Shown: in pieces, positions 45,088-55,182 of the stretch
Numbering within the stretch: position 1 is the stretch's first letter
How the letters are laid out: each line of letters opens with the position of its first letter
DNA from: Pseudomonas sp. R-28-1W-6
GTDB taxonomy: Bacteria; Pseudomonadota; Gammaproteobacteria; Pseudomonadales; Pseudomonadaceae
Length of the DNA: 64,000 nt
Assembly (NCBI RefSeq): GCF_009799925.1
Contig: NZ_WELK01000009.1
Span: forward strand, 62,001-126,000
Direction of reading: 5' to 3'
Made by a program: the position numbers and the translations under genes
Notes under the pieces: model-generated
What the model saw: only the letters and a program-made list of their open reading frames with translations
Databases searched by the model: none
What the model was told of the DNA's origin: nothing

Positions 45088-45247
45088 TGCGGGCTCTCGT
45101 CATGCCGATCCAGGGCGCCGGATCATATATCGGTGATGAATGTTAATAAGCCATGAAAATAGGTTAGATAAATCCAGGACCCTGTTCTAGCATCATTTGC
45201 AGATTGAAACCACACCCTTGCCCCGTACCGTCAAAAGGTAGCTGCCC

Positions 45248-46477
<1,230 letters not shown>

Positions 46478-46509
46478 GCCGGCCGCGCCGCACCCTGACC
46501 GCACACGCC

Positions 46510-46531
46510 AAGGCCCGCCACTGCGGGCCTT
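46510..46531 (+). terminator. Terminator of the acyl-CoA dehydrogenase gene
   Basis: AAGGCCCGC (46510-46518) and GCGGGCCTT (46523-46531) form a nine-bp perfect stem with a four-base loop, followed by GGTGTTTCT. It lies 32 bp after the stop. Confidence 0.85.
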
Positions 46532-46634
46532 GGTGTTTCTGCTGCAGACACAATGCCTGGACCGCCTGCGTAATTCCAACTGCTGGCTATAGTGGTAGAG
46601 CAGTAGCAGAGTCATTACAGGATGTAGGGGGCGT

Positions 46635-49600
46635 ATGTTGATGCAACAGCGCACTGCAGTCATGAGTGCTTTGTGCCAAGCGGTGAATACTCATCTGGCC
46701 CCCTGCCTGGAGGCCTTGATCGATGCCTCTATTCGAGCACTGAAAGAACAGCGCCTGGCGGCGCGCAGCAACTATGAGGCCCAGGGCTGCGAGGATCTCC
46801 TGCGCCTGTGCGGCGCGCTGCGCGAGCGTGTCATCCTGGAAACCGTCGAGGCCATCCTGGCGCTGCTGCCCGCAGGCATCACGCCCCAGGCCGTGGCGCC
46901 CACCAACGAGAGCGAGTGGCACCTGGTCGATGATGCCGAGGTGGAGGAAATGCTCGAGGCGCGCCGCCTGGTGCGCCAGCTGCGCGAGTCCCTGGGTGTC
47001 ATGGAGTGGCGCAGCTGCGCCAGGCTGAACAGCCTGACCGGGGCGGCGGCCAAGGACCGCGAAAGCCCGCTGTCGCTGGAGTTCATGGTGCGCGAACTGC
47101 AGGCGCAGCTGCACTTGCGCGAGCAGTTGCCGGCCGTGCGCGAGCTGTTCTATGCGGTGGCGGCGAAGGAACTGGGACACGTGCTGCACGCCTATTTCAA
47201 GCAGCTGGATACGGTTTTCAGCGAATTCCAGATCGAGCCGTGGATCGACCCGGCCGTGCATCCCGCCGAGGAACGACAACGTTCGCGCCCCCAAAACAAG
47301 GCGCCGGACGCCCCCTATCAGGCGATCCAGCAGCTGCGCGCGGTGGGCACCGGCACGGGCGGCGCGGCCGCAGCGCCGGCGGCGAACGCTGCGGTGGCGC
47401 TGCCGGCGCTGGATGGCGCCTTGCTGCAACAGGCGATGGCCCAGGTCAAAGGCCTCAGTCTCCCGCCGCAAGGCTGGTCGGCCGAGGATTTTCTGCACGA
47501 ACTGGGCGCCGCCGGGGCCGCGCTGTCACCCCGCCAGCGCGACGACGCCGGGGTGGTGGCCGAGCTGTTCCAGCATATCGAGCAGGAGCAGGGCATCGCC
47601 GCAGAGATCAAGCCGGCGCTGCGTCGCCTGATGGCGCCCGTCGCCCAGGCGGCCATGCTCGAACCCGCCGCCTTTGCCGATGCCACCCATCCGGTGCGGG
47701 CGACCCTGGACAAGTTGATCCGCCTCTGCGAGTTCTCCGATCCGCCCAATCACGCCCTGGAGCAGCGCGTACAGCAGCTGATCGAGGGGATCGTCGAGGA
47801 TTACCAGGGCGACAGCGCGGTGTTCAACCGCTGCCACGACGAGCTTGAACAGCTGCTGGCCGTGCAGCAGCGCGCCTACCACAACAACGCCGAGCGCGTG
47901 CGCCAGTACAACCGTGGCCGCGATGCCTTGCAGCAGGCGCGGGAGCAGGTGGGGCGCGAGCTGGCGGGGCTGTTCGGCGAGCAGGCGCCCCAGGTGCTGC
48001 TCGACTGGCTGGAGGCGGGCTGGCGCGACCTGCTGGTGCATGAACTGATCCGCCATGGCCAGGACGGCGCCGAATGGCGGGACGACCTGGCGCTGATCCG
48101 CCAGCTCAATGACAGCCTGCGCGCGCCTGCCAAGGGCGGCGAATCGGCCCCGCTGCTGGAGCAACTGCGCCAGCGCATGGAGAACTTCCAGCCGGGCCAG
48201 TACCGGCATACGCCGGTGCTCAAGCAGCTGCAGCGGCAGCTGGCGGGCGAGCAGGCGGTTGAACTGGTTGGCCTGGCCGAGCCGGCGCCCGAGCCGACGC
48301 CGCAGAGCCCGGATCCGGCCTTGCAGCGCTGGCGCGAGCGGGTGCAGCAGCTCGGCGAAGGCGACTGGCTGGTGACCCAGCGCGGGCAGCACCTGCAGCT
48401 GGTGTGGGCCAATGCGGCCAGCGATCACTATGTGCTGGTCGACCGCCAAGGGCGCGAAGCCGGCAGCTTCACCGCCCACGAGCTGACCAAGCAGCTGGCC
48501 GCCGGCTGGATCGGCAGCTCCGCGCCCGAAGGCCAGGGGGTGATCCAGGATCACCTGGAGAATATCGTCGGCAAGCTGTACCGCGATATCGCCTATGCCC
48601 GCAGCCACGACGAACTGACCGGCCTGCTCAATCGCAGCAGCTTCGAGGCGACGGTGGCGCAGGCCCTGGCCAGCAATGAGCCCTGCGCCTTCATCTACGG
48701 CCATATCGACCAGTTCAGCGTGCTCAACTCCAGCTTCGGCCCGCTGGCCGGCGACACCTACCTCAAGCAGACCGCCAGCCTGCTGGCCGAGCAGCTGCCC
48801 GCGACGGCGACCCTGGCCCGTGTCGGCGGGGTGGATTTCGCCGTGGTCGTGCCGCAGGCCGACCAGGCACGGGCCAGCCAGCTGGCCGAGCAGCTGCGCG
48901 CCGCCATCGAGGCCAACCCGCTGGAGTGGCAGGGCCATTCGCACGGGGTGACCATGAGTTTGGGCATCGTGCTGACCAGCGAATGCCACGATGTCATCAA
49001 CCTGTTCCGCGACCTGCAGATCGCCTGCAATACCGCCAAGGAGTTCGGCCGCAACCGCACGCACATCTACACCGACGAGATCGACGGCGCCCGCACGGGC
49101 CTGATGGCCATCGCCGGGCGGGTGGACGACATAGTCGAACGCGGCGAACTCAGCCTGCGCGTGCAGCAGATCGCCCCGGCCGCCGTGAGCGATACGCAGC
49201 TGCCGCACTATGAAGTGCTGCTGGTGATGGAGAACGAACTCAAGCTGCTGGACTTCATCAGCGCCGCCGAGCGCTACAACCGCATGACCAAGGTCGATCG
49301 CTGGGTGCTCAAGCGGGTGTTCACCGAGCTGGCGCAGCATCCGGGGATCTGGGCGCGCTGCAGCGGGGTGTCGGTCAACCTGTCCGGCAGCAGCCTGAAT
49401 GACGACAAGATGCTCGAGTTCATCGAGGCCCTGTTCGAGGACTATGCGGTACCGGCGCACAAGATCTGCTTCGAGCTGACCGAAACCGCCGCCGTGGCCA
49501 ACCTGACCAAGACCGCCGACCTGGTGCGCTACCTGCAGCGCTTCGGCTGCACCTTCTCCATCGACGATTTCGGCACGGGCTTCTCGTCCTACGAGTACCT

Positions 49601-49850
49601 CAAGCGCCTGCCGGTGGATTACGTGAAGATCGACGGCAGCTTCGTCAAGGAAATCGAGCGCTCGCCCAGCGATCTGGCCATGGTCAAGTCGATCAACGAG
49701 ATCGCCCATGTGCTGGGGCGCAAGACCATTGCCGAGTACGTCGAGAGTCACAGCATCCGCCAGCGCCTGGCGGCACTGGGCATCGACTATGTGCAGGGCT
49801 ACGGCGTGCAGATGCCGCTGCCGTTGGACACCTTTCTCGCCGGCTGCTAG
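46635..49850 (+). CDS. DUF1631-GGDEF-EAL cyclic-di-GMP protein
   Basis: 1071 residues. The first about 640 residues form a helical DUF1631 region with Ala/Gln-rich linkers. A GGDEF-like domain (about 655-815) starts DELTGLLNRSSFEA, but the active-site motif reads GGVDF instead of GG[DE]EF, so cyclase activity is unlikely. The EAL domain (about 850-1065) keeps E in YEVLLVM, N in SVNLSGSSL, E in FELTET, DDFG in IDDFGTGFSS, K in YVKIDGSF, E in AEYVES and Q in QGYGVQMP, so phosphodiesterase activity is likely even though EAL reads EVL. No membrane segment. Probably a c-di-GMP-degrading or sensing protein controlling motility or biofilm. It stands alone, convergent with the next minus-strand genes. 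Confidence 0.93.
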   Translation: MLMQQRTAVMSALCQAVNTHLAPCLEALIDASIRALKEQRLAARSNYEAQGCEDLLRLCGALRERVILETVEAILALLPAGITPQAVAPTNESEWHLVDDAEVEEMLEARRLVRQLRESLGVMEWRSCARLNSLTGAAAKDRESPLSLEFMVRELQAQLHLREQLPAVRELFYAVAAKELGHVLHAYFKQLDTVFSEFQIEPWIDPAVHPAEERQRSRPQNKAPDAPYQAIQQLRAVGTGTGGAAAAPAANAAVALPALDGALLQQAMAQVKGLSLPPQGWSAEDFLHELGAAGAALSPRQRDDAGVVAELFQHIEQEQGIAAEIKPALRRLMAPVAQAAMLEPAAFADATHPVRATLDKLIRLCEFSDPPNHALEQRVQQLIEGIVEDYQGDSAVFNRCHDELEQLLAVQQRAYHNNAERVRQYNRGRDALQQAREQVGRELAGLFGEQAPQVLLDWLEAGWRDLLVHELIRHGQDGAEWRDDLALIRQLNDSLRAPAKGGESAPLLEQLRQRMENFQPGQYRHTPVLKQLQRQLAGEQAVELVGLAEPAPEPTPQSPDPALQRWRERVQQLGEGDWLVTQRGQHLQLVWANAASDHYVLVDRQGREAGSFTAHELTKQLAAGWIGSSAPEGQGVIQDHLENIVGKLYRDIAYARSHDELTGLLNRSSFEATVAQALASNEPCAFIYGHIDQFSVLNSSFGPLAGDTYLKQTASLLAEQLPATATLARVGGVDFAVVVPQADQARASQLAEQLRAAIEANPLEWQGHSHGVTMSLGIVLTSECHDVINLFRDLQIACNTAKEFGRNRTHIYTDEIDGARTGLMAIAGRVDDIVERGELSLRVQQIAPAAVSDTQLPHYEVLLVMENELKLLDFISAAERYNRMTKVDRWVLKRVFTELAQHPGIWARCSGVSVNLSGSSLNDDKMLEFIEALFEDYAVPAHKICFELTETAAVANLTKTADLVRYLQRFGCTFSIDDFGTGFSSYEYLKRLPVDYVKIDGSFVKEIERSPSDLAMVKSINEIAHVLGRKTIAEYVESHSIRQRLAALGIDYVQGYGVQMPLPLDTFLAGC

Positions 49851-49890
49851 CGGGTCGTTGCAGAATCGCTCCCGCGTCAACGCCGCTCGG

Positions 49891-50079
49891 CTAGCGGGGG
49901 CGGCTGTCCTGGCCGTCGCTGACGGCGAGCTGGCCCAGCCACTGCAGGCGCTGGTGCAACTGGGCGGCGAAGGTGCGCGCCGCCAATTCCTCGTGGAAGG
50001 TCAGGGCACGGCGCCCGACCTGTACCTGCCACAGCGTGCGGCCCTGGTGTTGCAGGGTTTCGATACGTACATCCGCCAT
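49891..50079 (-). CDS. Small conserved protein of unknown function
   Basis: 62 residues, MADVRIETLQHQGRTLWQVQVGRR... with a HEELAARTFAAQLHQRLQWL helix. The TGATG overlap with the terC stop argues for translational coupling and for a real gene. No domain recognised. Confidence 0.65.
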   Translation of the reverse strand: MADVRIETLQHQGRTLWQVQVGRRALTFHEELAARTFAAQLHQRLQWLGQLAVSDGQDSRPR

Positions 50080-51077
50080 CAGCGTTCACTCTCCTGATCC
50101 TCTGGCCGGTCGCGGGTTTTCAGCAATGACAGCAGCACGCCGCCCGCCAGCAGGCCAAAGGTTACGCCAAGGGAGAGCAGGGCGGGAATCTTGCCGATCA
50201 GGCCGTGCAGGAAAATCTTCCCGCCGATGAAGATCAGCACCAGCGCCAGGGCGTATTTCAGGTAGATGAAGCGGTGCATCAGCGCCGCCAGGGCGAAATA
50301 CAGCGAGCGCAGGCCGAGGATGGCGAAGATGTTCGAGGTGTAGACGATGAACGGGTCCTGGGTGATGGCGAATACCGCCGGCACGCTGTCCACGGCGAAC
50401 ACCAGGTCGGCCAGCTCGATCAGCAGCAGGGCGAGAAACAGCGGCGTGGCATAGAGCAGGTGGTGACTGGCGCCCTCCGGTCGCTTGCGCACGAAGAAGT
50501 GCCCCTCGTGCAGTTCCTCGGTCACCCGTACATGCCGGCGCAGGAAGCGCAGCAACGGATTCTGCGCCAGGTCCGGGTGATGTTCCTGATGGGCGAACAG
50601 CATCTTCACCCCAGTGAACAGCAGGAAGGCGCCGAATAGGTAGAGCACCCAGTCGAACTGCTGCACCAGCGCGGTGCCCAGGCCGATCATCAGCGCCCGC
50701 AGCACCACCACGCCGAGGATGCCCCAGAACAGCACCCGGTGCTGGTAGCGCCGCGGCACGCCGAAGAAGCCGAAGATCATCGCCATGACGAACACGTTGT
50801 CCATCGACAGCGACTGCTCGACCAGCAGGCCGGTGTAGAACTCCAGCGCACTCTGCGCGCCCAGCTGGTGCCAGACCCAGACGCCGAACAGCAGGCCGAC
50901 GCTGAAGTAGCCGCTGTACAGCAGCAGGCTCTCGCGCATCTCGATCTCGTGTTCGTTGCGGTGCAGTACGCCGAGGTCGAGGACCAGCAGGGTGAAGACG
51001 ATGGCGAAGAAGCTCAGCCACAGCCAGGTGGCGGTGCCCAGTAGCGGGGTGCCAAGAAAAGCCAGCAGGTCGTTCAT
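50079..51077 (-). CDS. TerC-family integral membrane protein
   Basis: 332 residues from the ATG at 51077 (GGGAGGGCCCC upstream). Eight or nine hydrophobic helices. SLSMDNVFVMAMIFGFFGVP and ADLVFAVDSVPAVFAITQDPFIVYTSNIFAILGLRSLYFAL are the paired TerC signatures with conserved Asp residues in the membrane, as in E. coli Alx and tellurite-resistance TerC. Family members export Mn or support metal insertion of secreted proteins. The leader is highly structured, see the separate entry. The small gene after it overlaps its stop by one base. Confidence 0.94.
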   Translation of the reverse strand: MNDLLAFLGTPLLGTATWLWLSFFAIVFTLLVLDLGVLHRNEHEIEMRESLLLYSGYFSVGLLFGVWVWHQLGAQSALEFYTGLLVEQSLSMDNVFVMAMIFGFFGVPRRYQHRVLFWGILGVVVLRALMIGLGTALVQQFDWVLYLFGAFLLFTGVKMLFAHQEHHPDLAQNPLLRFLRRHVRVTEELHEGHFFVRKRPEGASHHLLYATPLFLALLLIELADLVFAVDSVPAVFAITQDPFIVYTSNIFAILGLRSLYFALAALMHRFIYLKYALALVLIFIGGKIFLHGLIGKIPALLSLGVTFGLLAGGVLLSLLKTRDRPEDQESER

Positions 51078-51103
51078 GGGGCCCTCCCGTCGCTGCCTGC
51101 AGG

Positions 51104-51160
51104 ACAGTGACTCCGACATCACGGTGAAGACTCACCGCCAGAGGGGCCCGGTGTCACTGT
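51104..51160 (-). promoter_or_regulatory. Structured leader of the terC gene (candidate RNA switch)
   Basis: On the minus strand ACAGTGAC (51160-51153) pairs with GTCACTGT (51111-51104), enclosing a second hairpin CGGTGA-GTCT-TCACCG (51137-51122). A free GGGCCCCTC segment between them (about 51149-51141) is complementary to the ribosome site GAGGGCCC next to the ATG. This alternative pairing could hide the start. The yybP-ykoY riboswitch commonly precedes terC genes, but its conserved core is not seen here. Confidence 0.5.
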
Positions 51161-51226
51161 CTAAAGGCTAGGGCGGAAGCGGGCACGCGGCAAATGCCCG
51201 GGCGTTACAGTTTCTTACCGGGAACC

Positions 51227-52603
51227 TCAGTACACCCAGACCTCGACCCGACGGTTCTTGATCCGTCCTTCGTCGGCGGAGTTGGCGGCGACCGGCAGTT
51301 GCTCACCGAGGCCGATGATGTCGCGCACGATCACCCCGCCGCGGGCCAGGCCGCGGCGCACTTCCATGGCGCGCAGCTTGGACAGCAGGGCGGCACGCGC
51401 CGGGTCGTTCTTCGGGTCGCCGAAGCCGACCAGCGCCACCTTGTGCTGCAGCTTGTCCTGGCCCTTGAGGAAATCCAGCACGCGCTGGATGTCGCGCTGC
51501 GCCTTGTTGTCGAGGGTGGCGCTGTTTTCCTGGAAGCGGAAGTTCACCGACAGGCGCTGGGCCTGGTCGGCCAGGGTGCGGTAAGCCTCCGGCATGGCCG
51601 GGCTGCCCTGGACCTTGACCGCCTGCACCGTCTGCGCGATGAACCCGCTGTGCTCGACGATCGCCTGGCCGCGCGGGCTGTGGGCGAACTCGATCAGCGC
51701 CTTGGCCCAGGGGTTGGCCGCCTGCGGGGCGGCGTAGAGGAACAGGCGGCGCGACAGCGGGTAGTCCTCGGTGGCGATCAGCGTGGCGCTGGGCAGCATG
51801 GGTTGCGATTGGCCGGCGGCGATGGCCACCGCCTTGCTCTGGCGGATATAGGGCAGGCCGATGAAGCCGATGCCGCTGGGGTCCTGGCTGACGCCGTCGG
51901 ACAGCTGGTTGCTCGACTCGAAACGCTTGGCGCCGGCGGCCAGGGTCTTGCCGTTGGCGGCCAGGACCAGCTCCTTGAAGGTGTCGAAGGTGCCGGACTT
52001 GTCATCGCGGGCATACAGGGTGATGGCGCCGCCGCGGCCACCGAGCTGCTCCCAGGTCTTGATTTCCCCGGCGAAGATGGCGGCGAGCTGCGCGGTGCTC
52101 AGGGCGTCCAGCGGGTTGCTCGGGTGCAGGATGATGGCCAGGCCGTCGATGGCGATCACCTGTTCGGCCGCCAGGCTGCGCATGTCGCCCAGCCTGGTCA
52201 GGCTGGCCGCTTCGGCGTCCTTGATCGGCCGCGAAGAGGCGGCCAGGTCGGCGCTGCCGTCCTGCAGGGCGACGAAGCCGGTGCCGGAACCATGGGCGGC
52301 AACCGTGATGCCGATCTGCCGGCCGCTGCCGTCGATGGCCAGCACCTGCTGCTCGTTTTCCACCGCCGAGGGTTCGAGGCGGATCTCGCGCAGCCCCTGT
52401 TCCTCGAACAGGCCCTGCACCAGGGCCGGGCCGAGCTTGGCGCCGATGGTGTTGGAGCCCTGGATGCGCAGCACGGTGCTGGCATTTCCCGGCGTGGCGG
52501 CGAACACCGACCAGGGCAGGGCGTAGCAGATGAAACCGAGCAGCAGCCAGGCGTAGGCATGGCTCCAGGATTGCCGATCACTAACGGACAGGGCGCGCGA
52601 CAT
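51227..52603 (-). CDS. PstS-type phosphate-binding domain fused to an OmpA domain
   Basis: 458 residues. Signal peptide/anchor at residues 15-36, then a PstS-like (PBP type 2) domain: VLRIQGSNTIGAKLGPAL, AAHGSGTGFVALQDGSADLAASSRPI, DGLAIILHPSNPLDALS, DDKSGTFDTFKELVL. From about residue 335 an OmpA C-terminal (peptidoglycan-binding) domain: NFRFQENSATLDNKAQRDIQRV, LVGFGDPKNDPARAALLSKLRA, NRRVEVWVY. Expected in the periplasm anchored to peptidoglycan. Similar proteins are annotated as phosphate ABC transporter substrate-binding/OmpA family in Pseudomonas; ligand is not certain. Confidence 0.92.
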   Translation of the reverse strand: MSRALSVSDRQSWSHAYAWLLLGFICYALPWSVFAATPGNASTVLRIQGSNTIGAKLGPALVQGLFEEQGLREIRLEPSAVENEQQVLAIDGSGRQIGITVAAHGSGTGFVALQDGSADLAASSRPIKDAEAASLTRLGDMRSLAAEQVIAIDGLAIILHPSNPLDALSTAQLAAIFAGEIKTWEQLGGRGGAITLYARDDKSGTFDTFKELVLAANGKTLAAGAKRFESSNQLSDGVSQDPSGIGFIGLPYIRQSKAVAIAAGQSQPMLPSATLIATEDYPLSRRLFLYAAPQAANPWAKALIEFAHSPRGQAIVEHSGFIAQTVQAVKVQGSPAMPEAYRTLADQAQRLSVNFRFQENSATLDNKAQRDIQRVLDFLKGQDKLQHKVALVGFGDPKNDPARAALLSKLRAMEVRRGLARGGVIVRDIIGLGEQLPVAANSADEGRIKNRRVEVWVY

Positions 52604-52734
52604 GCAGCAGAGACCTTCTTCGAGGGAGGGAAAGTGCCGCGCAGAATAAGACGATTAGATTGCAGCCTGGTTACAGCCAGCCCTCTAGCCCAGGCATTTC
52701 AGCCAGCCGCTCGGACAAGGGCGCTGCCGGAACA

Positions 52735-52754
52735 AGGCCACCCGCAGGTGGCCT
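52735..52754 (-). terminator. Hairpin after xthA
   Basis: AGGCCACC-CGCA-GGTGGCCT (52735-52754) is a perfect eight-bp stem with a four-base loop, four bases after the xthA stop. No clear T-tract. Confidence 0.55.
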
Positions 52755-52758
52755 GGGT

Positions 52759-53571
52759 TCACTCCAGTTCCAGCCAGATCGGCGCATGGTCCGAGGGCTT
52801 TTCCATGCCGCGCAGTTCGTAGTCGATGCCGGCGTCCTTGAAGCGCGCCTGCAGCGCCTGGGTGGCGAGGATCACGTCGATGCGCAGGCCGCGCTTGGGC
52901 TCGTCCTCGAAGCCGCGGCTGCGGTAGTCGAACCAGCTGAAGCGGTCGTTCACCGCCGGGTTGAGCTGGCGGAAGCTGTCGACCAGGCCCCAGCCCTTGA
53001 GGGTGGCCAGCCACTCGCGCTCTTCCGGCAGGAAGCTGCACTTGCCGGTCTTCAGCCAGCGCAGGCGGTTCGGCTCGCCGATGCCGATGTCGCAGTCTTC
53101 CGGGGAGATGTTGATGTCACCCATCACCACCAGCGCCTGCTCGGGCTTGAACGAGTCGTTCAGCAGTCGCTGCAGGTCGGCATAGAAGCGCTGCTTGGCC
53201 GGGAACTTGGTGGCATGGTCGCGGCTTTCGCCCTGGGGGAAGTAGCCGTTCATCACCGTCACCGGGTTGCCCTGGGCATCGGCGAAGGTGCCGTAGATGA
53301 AGCGCCGCTGGGCGTCTTGCTCGTCGCCGGGAAAGCCCTTGTGCAGCTCCAGCGGTGCCTGGCGCGAGAGCAGGGCGACGCCGTAGTGACCTTTCTGCCC
53401 GTGGTAGTGCACGTGGTAGCCGAGCTGGCGGATCTCCGCCTCGGGGAACTGCTCGTCGGCGACCTTGGTTTCCTGCAGGCCGATCACATCCGGCTGGTGC
53501 TTCTCGATCAGGGCCTGCAACTGGTGCGGGCGGGCGCGCAGGCCGTTGATATTGAAGGAAACGATCTTCAT
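52759..53571 (-). CDS. xthA: Exodeoxyribonuclease III
   Basis: 270-residue AP endonuclease of the ExoIII family. [32 protein letters not shown] (catalytic Glu), [14 protein letters not shown] (Asp-Asn pair), [21 protein letters not shown] and [10 protein letters not shown] (catalytic Asp-His) are all intact. Removes 3' blocks and cuts at abasic sites in base excision repair. Length is normal. Divergent from the GNAT gene. Confidence 0.96.
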   Translation of the reverse strand: MKIVSFNINGLRARPHQLQALIEKHQPDVIGLQETKVADEQFPEAEIRQLGYHVHYHGQKGHYGVALLSRQAPLELHKGFPGDEQDAQRRFIYGTFADAQGNPVTVMNGYFPQGESRDHATKFPAKQRFYADLQRLLNDSFKPEQALVVMGDINISPEDCDIGIGEPNRLRWLKTGKCSFLPEEREWLATLKGWGLVDSFRQLNPAVNDRFSWFDYRSRGFEDEPKRGLRIDVILATQALQARFKDAGIDYELRGMEKPSDHAPIWLELE

Positions 53572-53704
53572 GGGTAGCTACCGGCGAAATGAAAAGGCGA
53601 TGCTAGCCCAGCCATCGGGTGACGGCCAGCGTCTGGCGGGCCTCACGGCACGGTGCTACCTTGGCTTGCGACCCGCAAAATCTATAACAAATGAGGTCAG
53701 CCCG

Positions 53705-54346
53705 ATGCCCCATCGCACCGCCGAAGTCCGCATGCTCGACCATGGCTACAGCCGCGAGGCCCGCTCACTGCTGTACCACGCCTACCGTCACGACCCGACC
53801 TTCGCCTACCTGTTCGAGTGTGAACGCCCCGGCTTCGACCAGCGCGTGCGCGCCACCGTGCGCGAGCTGGTGCAGCAGCATTTCAACGAGGAGCTGCCGG
53901 CCATCGGCCTGCTGGTCGAGGAACGCCTGGTCGGCATCGCCCTGATCGCGCCGCCGGTGCGCCGCCTGGACATCACCGAGAGCTGGGGCTGGCGTTTGCG
54001 CATGCTGCTGACCACCGGTTTCCGCTGCACCAAGCGCTACCTGGAATACCACGACGCGGTGCTTGCCTGCCTGCCGCCCGGGCCCTACCACGTGCTGCCG
54101 CTGCTCGGCGTGCATCCGGAATTCCAGGGCCAGCGCTTCGGCGAGCAGCTGCTCGGCGCCCTGCACAACTGGTGCGCCGAGGATGCCGGTTCCCAGGGCG
54201 TGGTGCTGGATACCGGCAACCCGCACTACCTGGAGTTCTACAAGCGCCAGGGCTACCAGGAAATCGGCGAAGTGGCGGTCGGGCCGATCCGCGAGCATGT
54301 GTTCTTCCATGCCAATCCGCAGGTGACCCTCAAGGCCAGCGCCTGA
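53705..54346 (+). CDS. GNAT-family N-acetyltransferase
   Basis: 213 residues from the ATG at 53705, with GAGG nine bases upstream. The GNAT acetyl-CoA site is LLGVHPEFQGQRFGEQLLGALHNWC (Q-x-x-G-x-G/A-like QGQRFGEQL), followed by VVLDTGNPHYLEFYKRQGYQEIGEV, the conserved NP..L.FY...GF motif. The substrate is unknown. Single gene between xthA (divergent) and a terminator upstream of tpx. Confidence 0.9.
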   Translation: MPHRTAEVRMLDHGYSREARSLLYHAYRHDPTFAYLFECERPGFDQRVRATVRELVQQHFNEELPAIGLLVEERLVGIALIAPPVRRLDITESWGWRLRMLLTTGFRCTKRYLEYHDAVLACLPPGPYHVLPLLGVHPEFQGQRFGEQLLGALHNWCAEDAGSQGVVLDTGNPHYLEFYKRQGYQEIGEVAVGPIREHVFFHANPQVTLKASA

Positions 54347-54378
54347 GACGCTGTCTACGATCCGCCTGTGACTGAAGG

Positions 54379-54410
54379 AAAAGGCCTGCATAATCTGCCG
54401 GCCTTTTTTG
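54379..54410 (+). terminator. Terminator between the GNAT gene and tpx
   Basis: AAAAGGCC (54379-54386) and GGCCTTTT (54400-54407) enclose GCATAATCTGCC and are followed by TTTGTTTG. An intrinsic terminator about 33 bp after the GNAT stop. Confidence 0.85.
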
Positions 54411-54521
54411 TTTGCCACGTGCAATCGCGCTAACCTTCCTCACCACCGCAGGCGCATGCCTGCCGCTTTCCTGCCGCGACGCCACAGCGCCGGGCTCAAC
54501 CCCAACGATAAGGACACTGAA

Positions 54522-55022
54522 ATGGCTCAAGTAACCCTCAAGGGCACCCCGATCCAGGTCGACGGTCAGCTGCCGCAAGCCGGCCAGCAGGCCCCGGCGT
54601 TCAGCCTGGTAGGCAAGGACCTCTCCGACGTGAGCCTGGCCAGCCTGGCCGGCAAGCGCAAGGTGCTGAACATCTTCCCCAGCGTCGACACCCCGACCTG
54701 CGCCACCTCGGTGCGCAAGTTCAATGCCGAGGCGAGCAAGCTGGCCAATACCGTGGTGCTGTGCATCTCCGCCGACCTGCCGTTCGCCCAGTCGCGCTTC
54801 TGCGGCGCCGAAGGCCTGGACAACGTGATCAACCTGTCGACCATGCGCGGCGCCGAGTTCCTCAAGAACTACGGCGTGGCCATCGGCAACGGCCCGCTGG
54901 CCGGCGTCGCCGCCCGCGCGGTGGTGGTGCTGGATGAGCACGACAAGGTGCTGCACAGCGAGCTGGTCGGCGAAATCGCCGACGAGCCGGACTACGCAGC
55001 GGCCATTGCTGCTTTGAAATAA
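54522..55022 (+). CDS. tpx: Thiol peroxidase
   Basis: 166 residues from the ATG at 54522; the open frame extends upstream but this start gives the canonical [18 protein letters not shown]. An atypical 2-Cys peroxiredoxin: peroxidatic Cys in [11 protein letters not shown] and resolving Cys in SRFCGAEG, spacing normal. Reduces alkyl hydroperoxides in cytoplasm or periplasm using thioredoxin. Single-gene unit with a terminator on each side. Confidence 0.97.
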   Translation: MAQVTLKGTPIQVDGQLPQAGQQAPAFSLVGKDLSDVSLASLAGKRKVLNIFPSVDTPTCATSVRKFNAEASKLANTVVLCISADLPFAQSRFCGAEGLDNVINLSTMRGAEFLKNYGVAIGNGPLAGVAARAVVVLDEHDKVLHSELVGEIADEPDYAAAIAALK

Positions 55023-55039
55023 GCCTCTGCAACACCTTG

Positions 55040-55070
55040 AAACGGCCTGCCTAGCAGGCCGTTTTCTTTT
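55040..55070 (+). terminator. Terminator of tpx
   Basis: AAACGGCCTGC (55040-55050) and GCAGGCCGTTT (55054-55064) form an 11-bp perfect stem with a three-base loop, ending in TTTTCTTTT. Confidence 0.95.
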
Positions 55071-55182
55071 GTGTCTCAAACACTTGGTTACGTCAGAGAA
55101 GGGTAAATGGGCGGTAAAGACCCTTTGCTTCACAGCTGATAGTACTTATCGTTCACGCTCCCAAGGAAAGTGACCCCGGACC

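Noticed and set aside
47526..49880. 784-residue minus-strand frame opposite the DUF1631-GGDEF-EAL gene
   Set aside because: No domain; antisense composition rich in His, Gln, Gly and Leu. The plus-strand gene has unambiguous GGDEF and EAL signatures.
51078..51160. yybP-ykoY manganese riboswitch before terC
   Set aside because: The conserved internal loops of that class are not found; only generic stem-loops are, so it is reported as a candidate structured leader.
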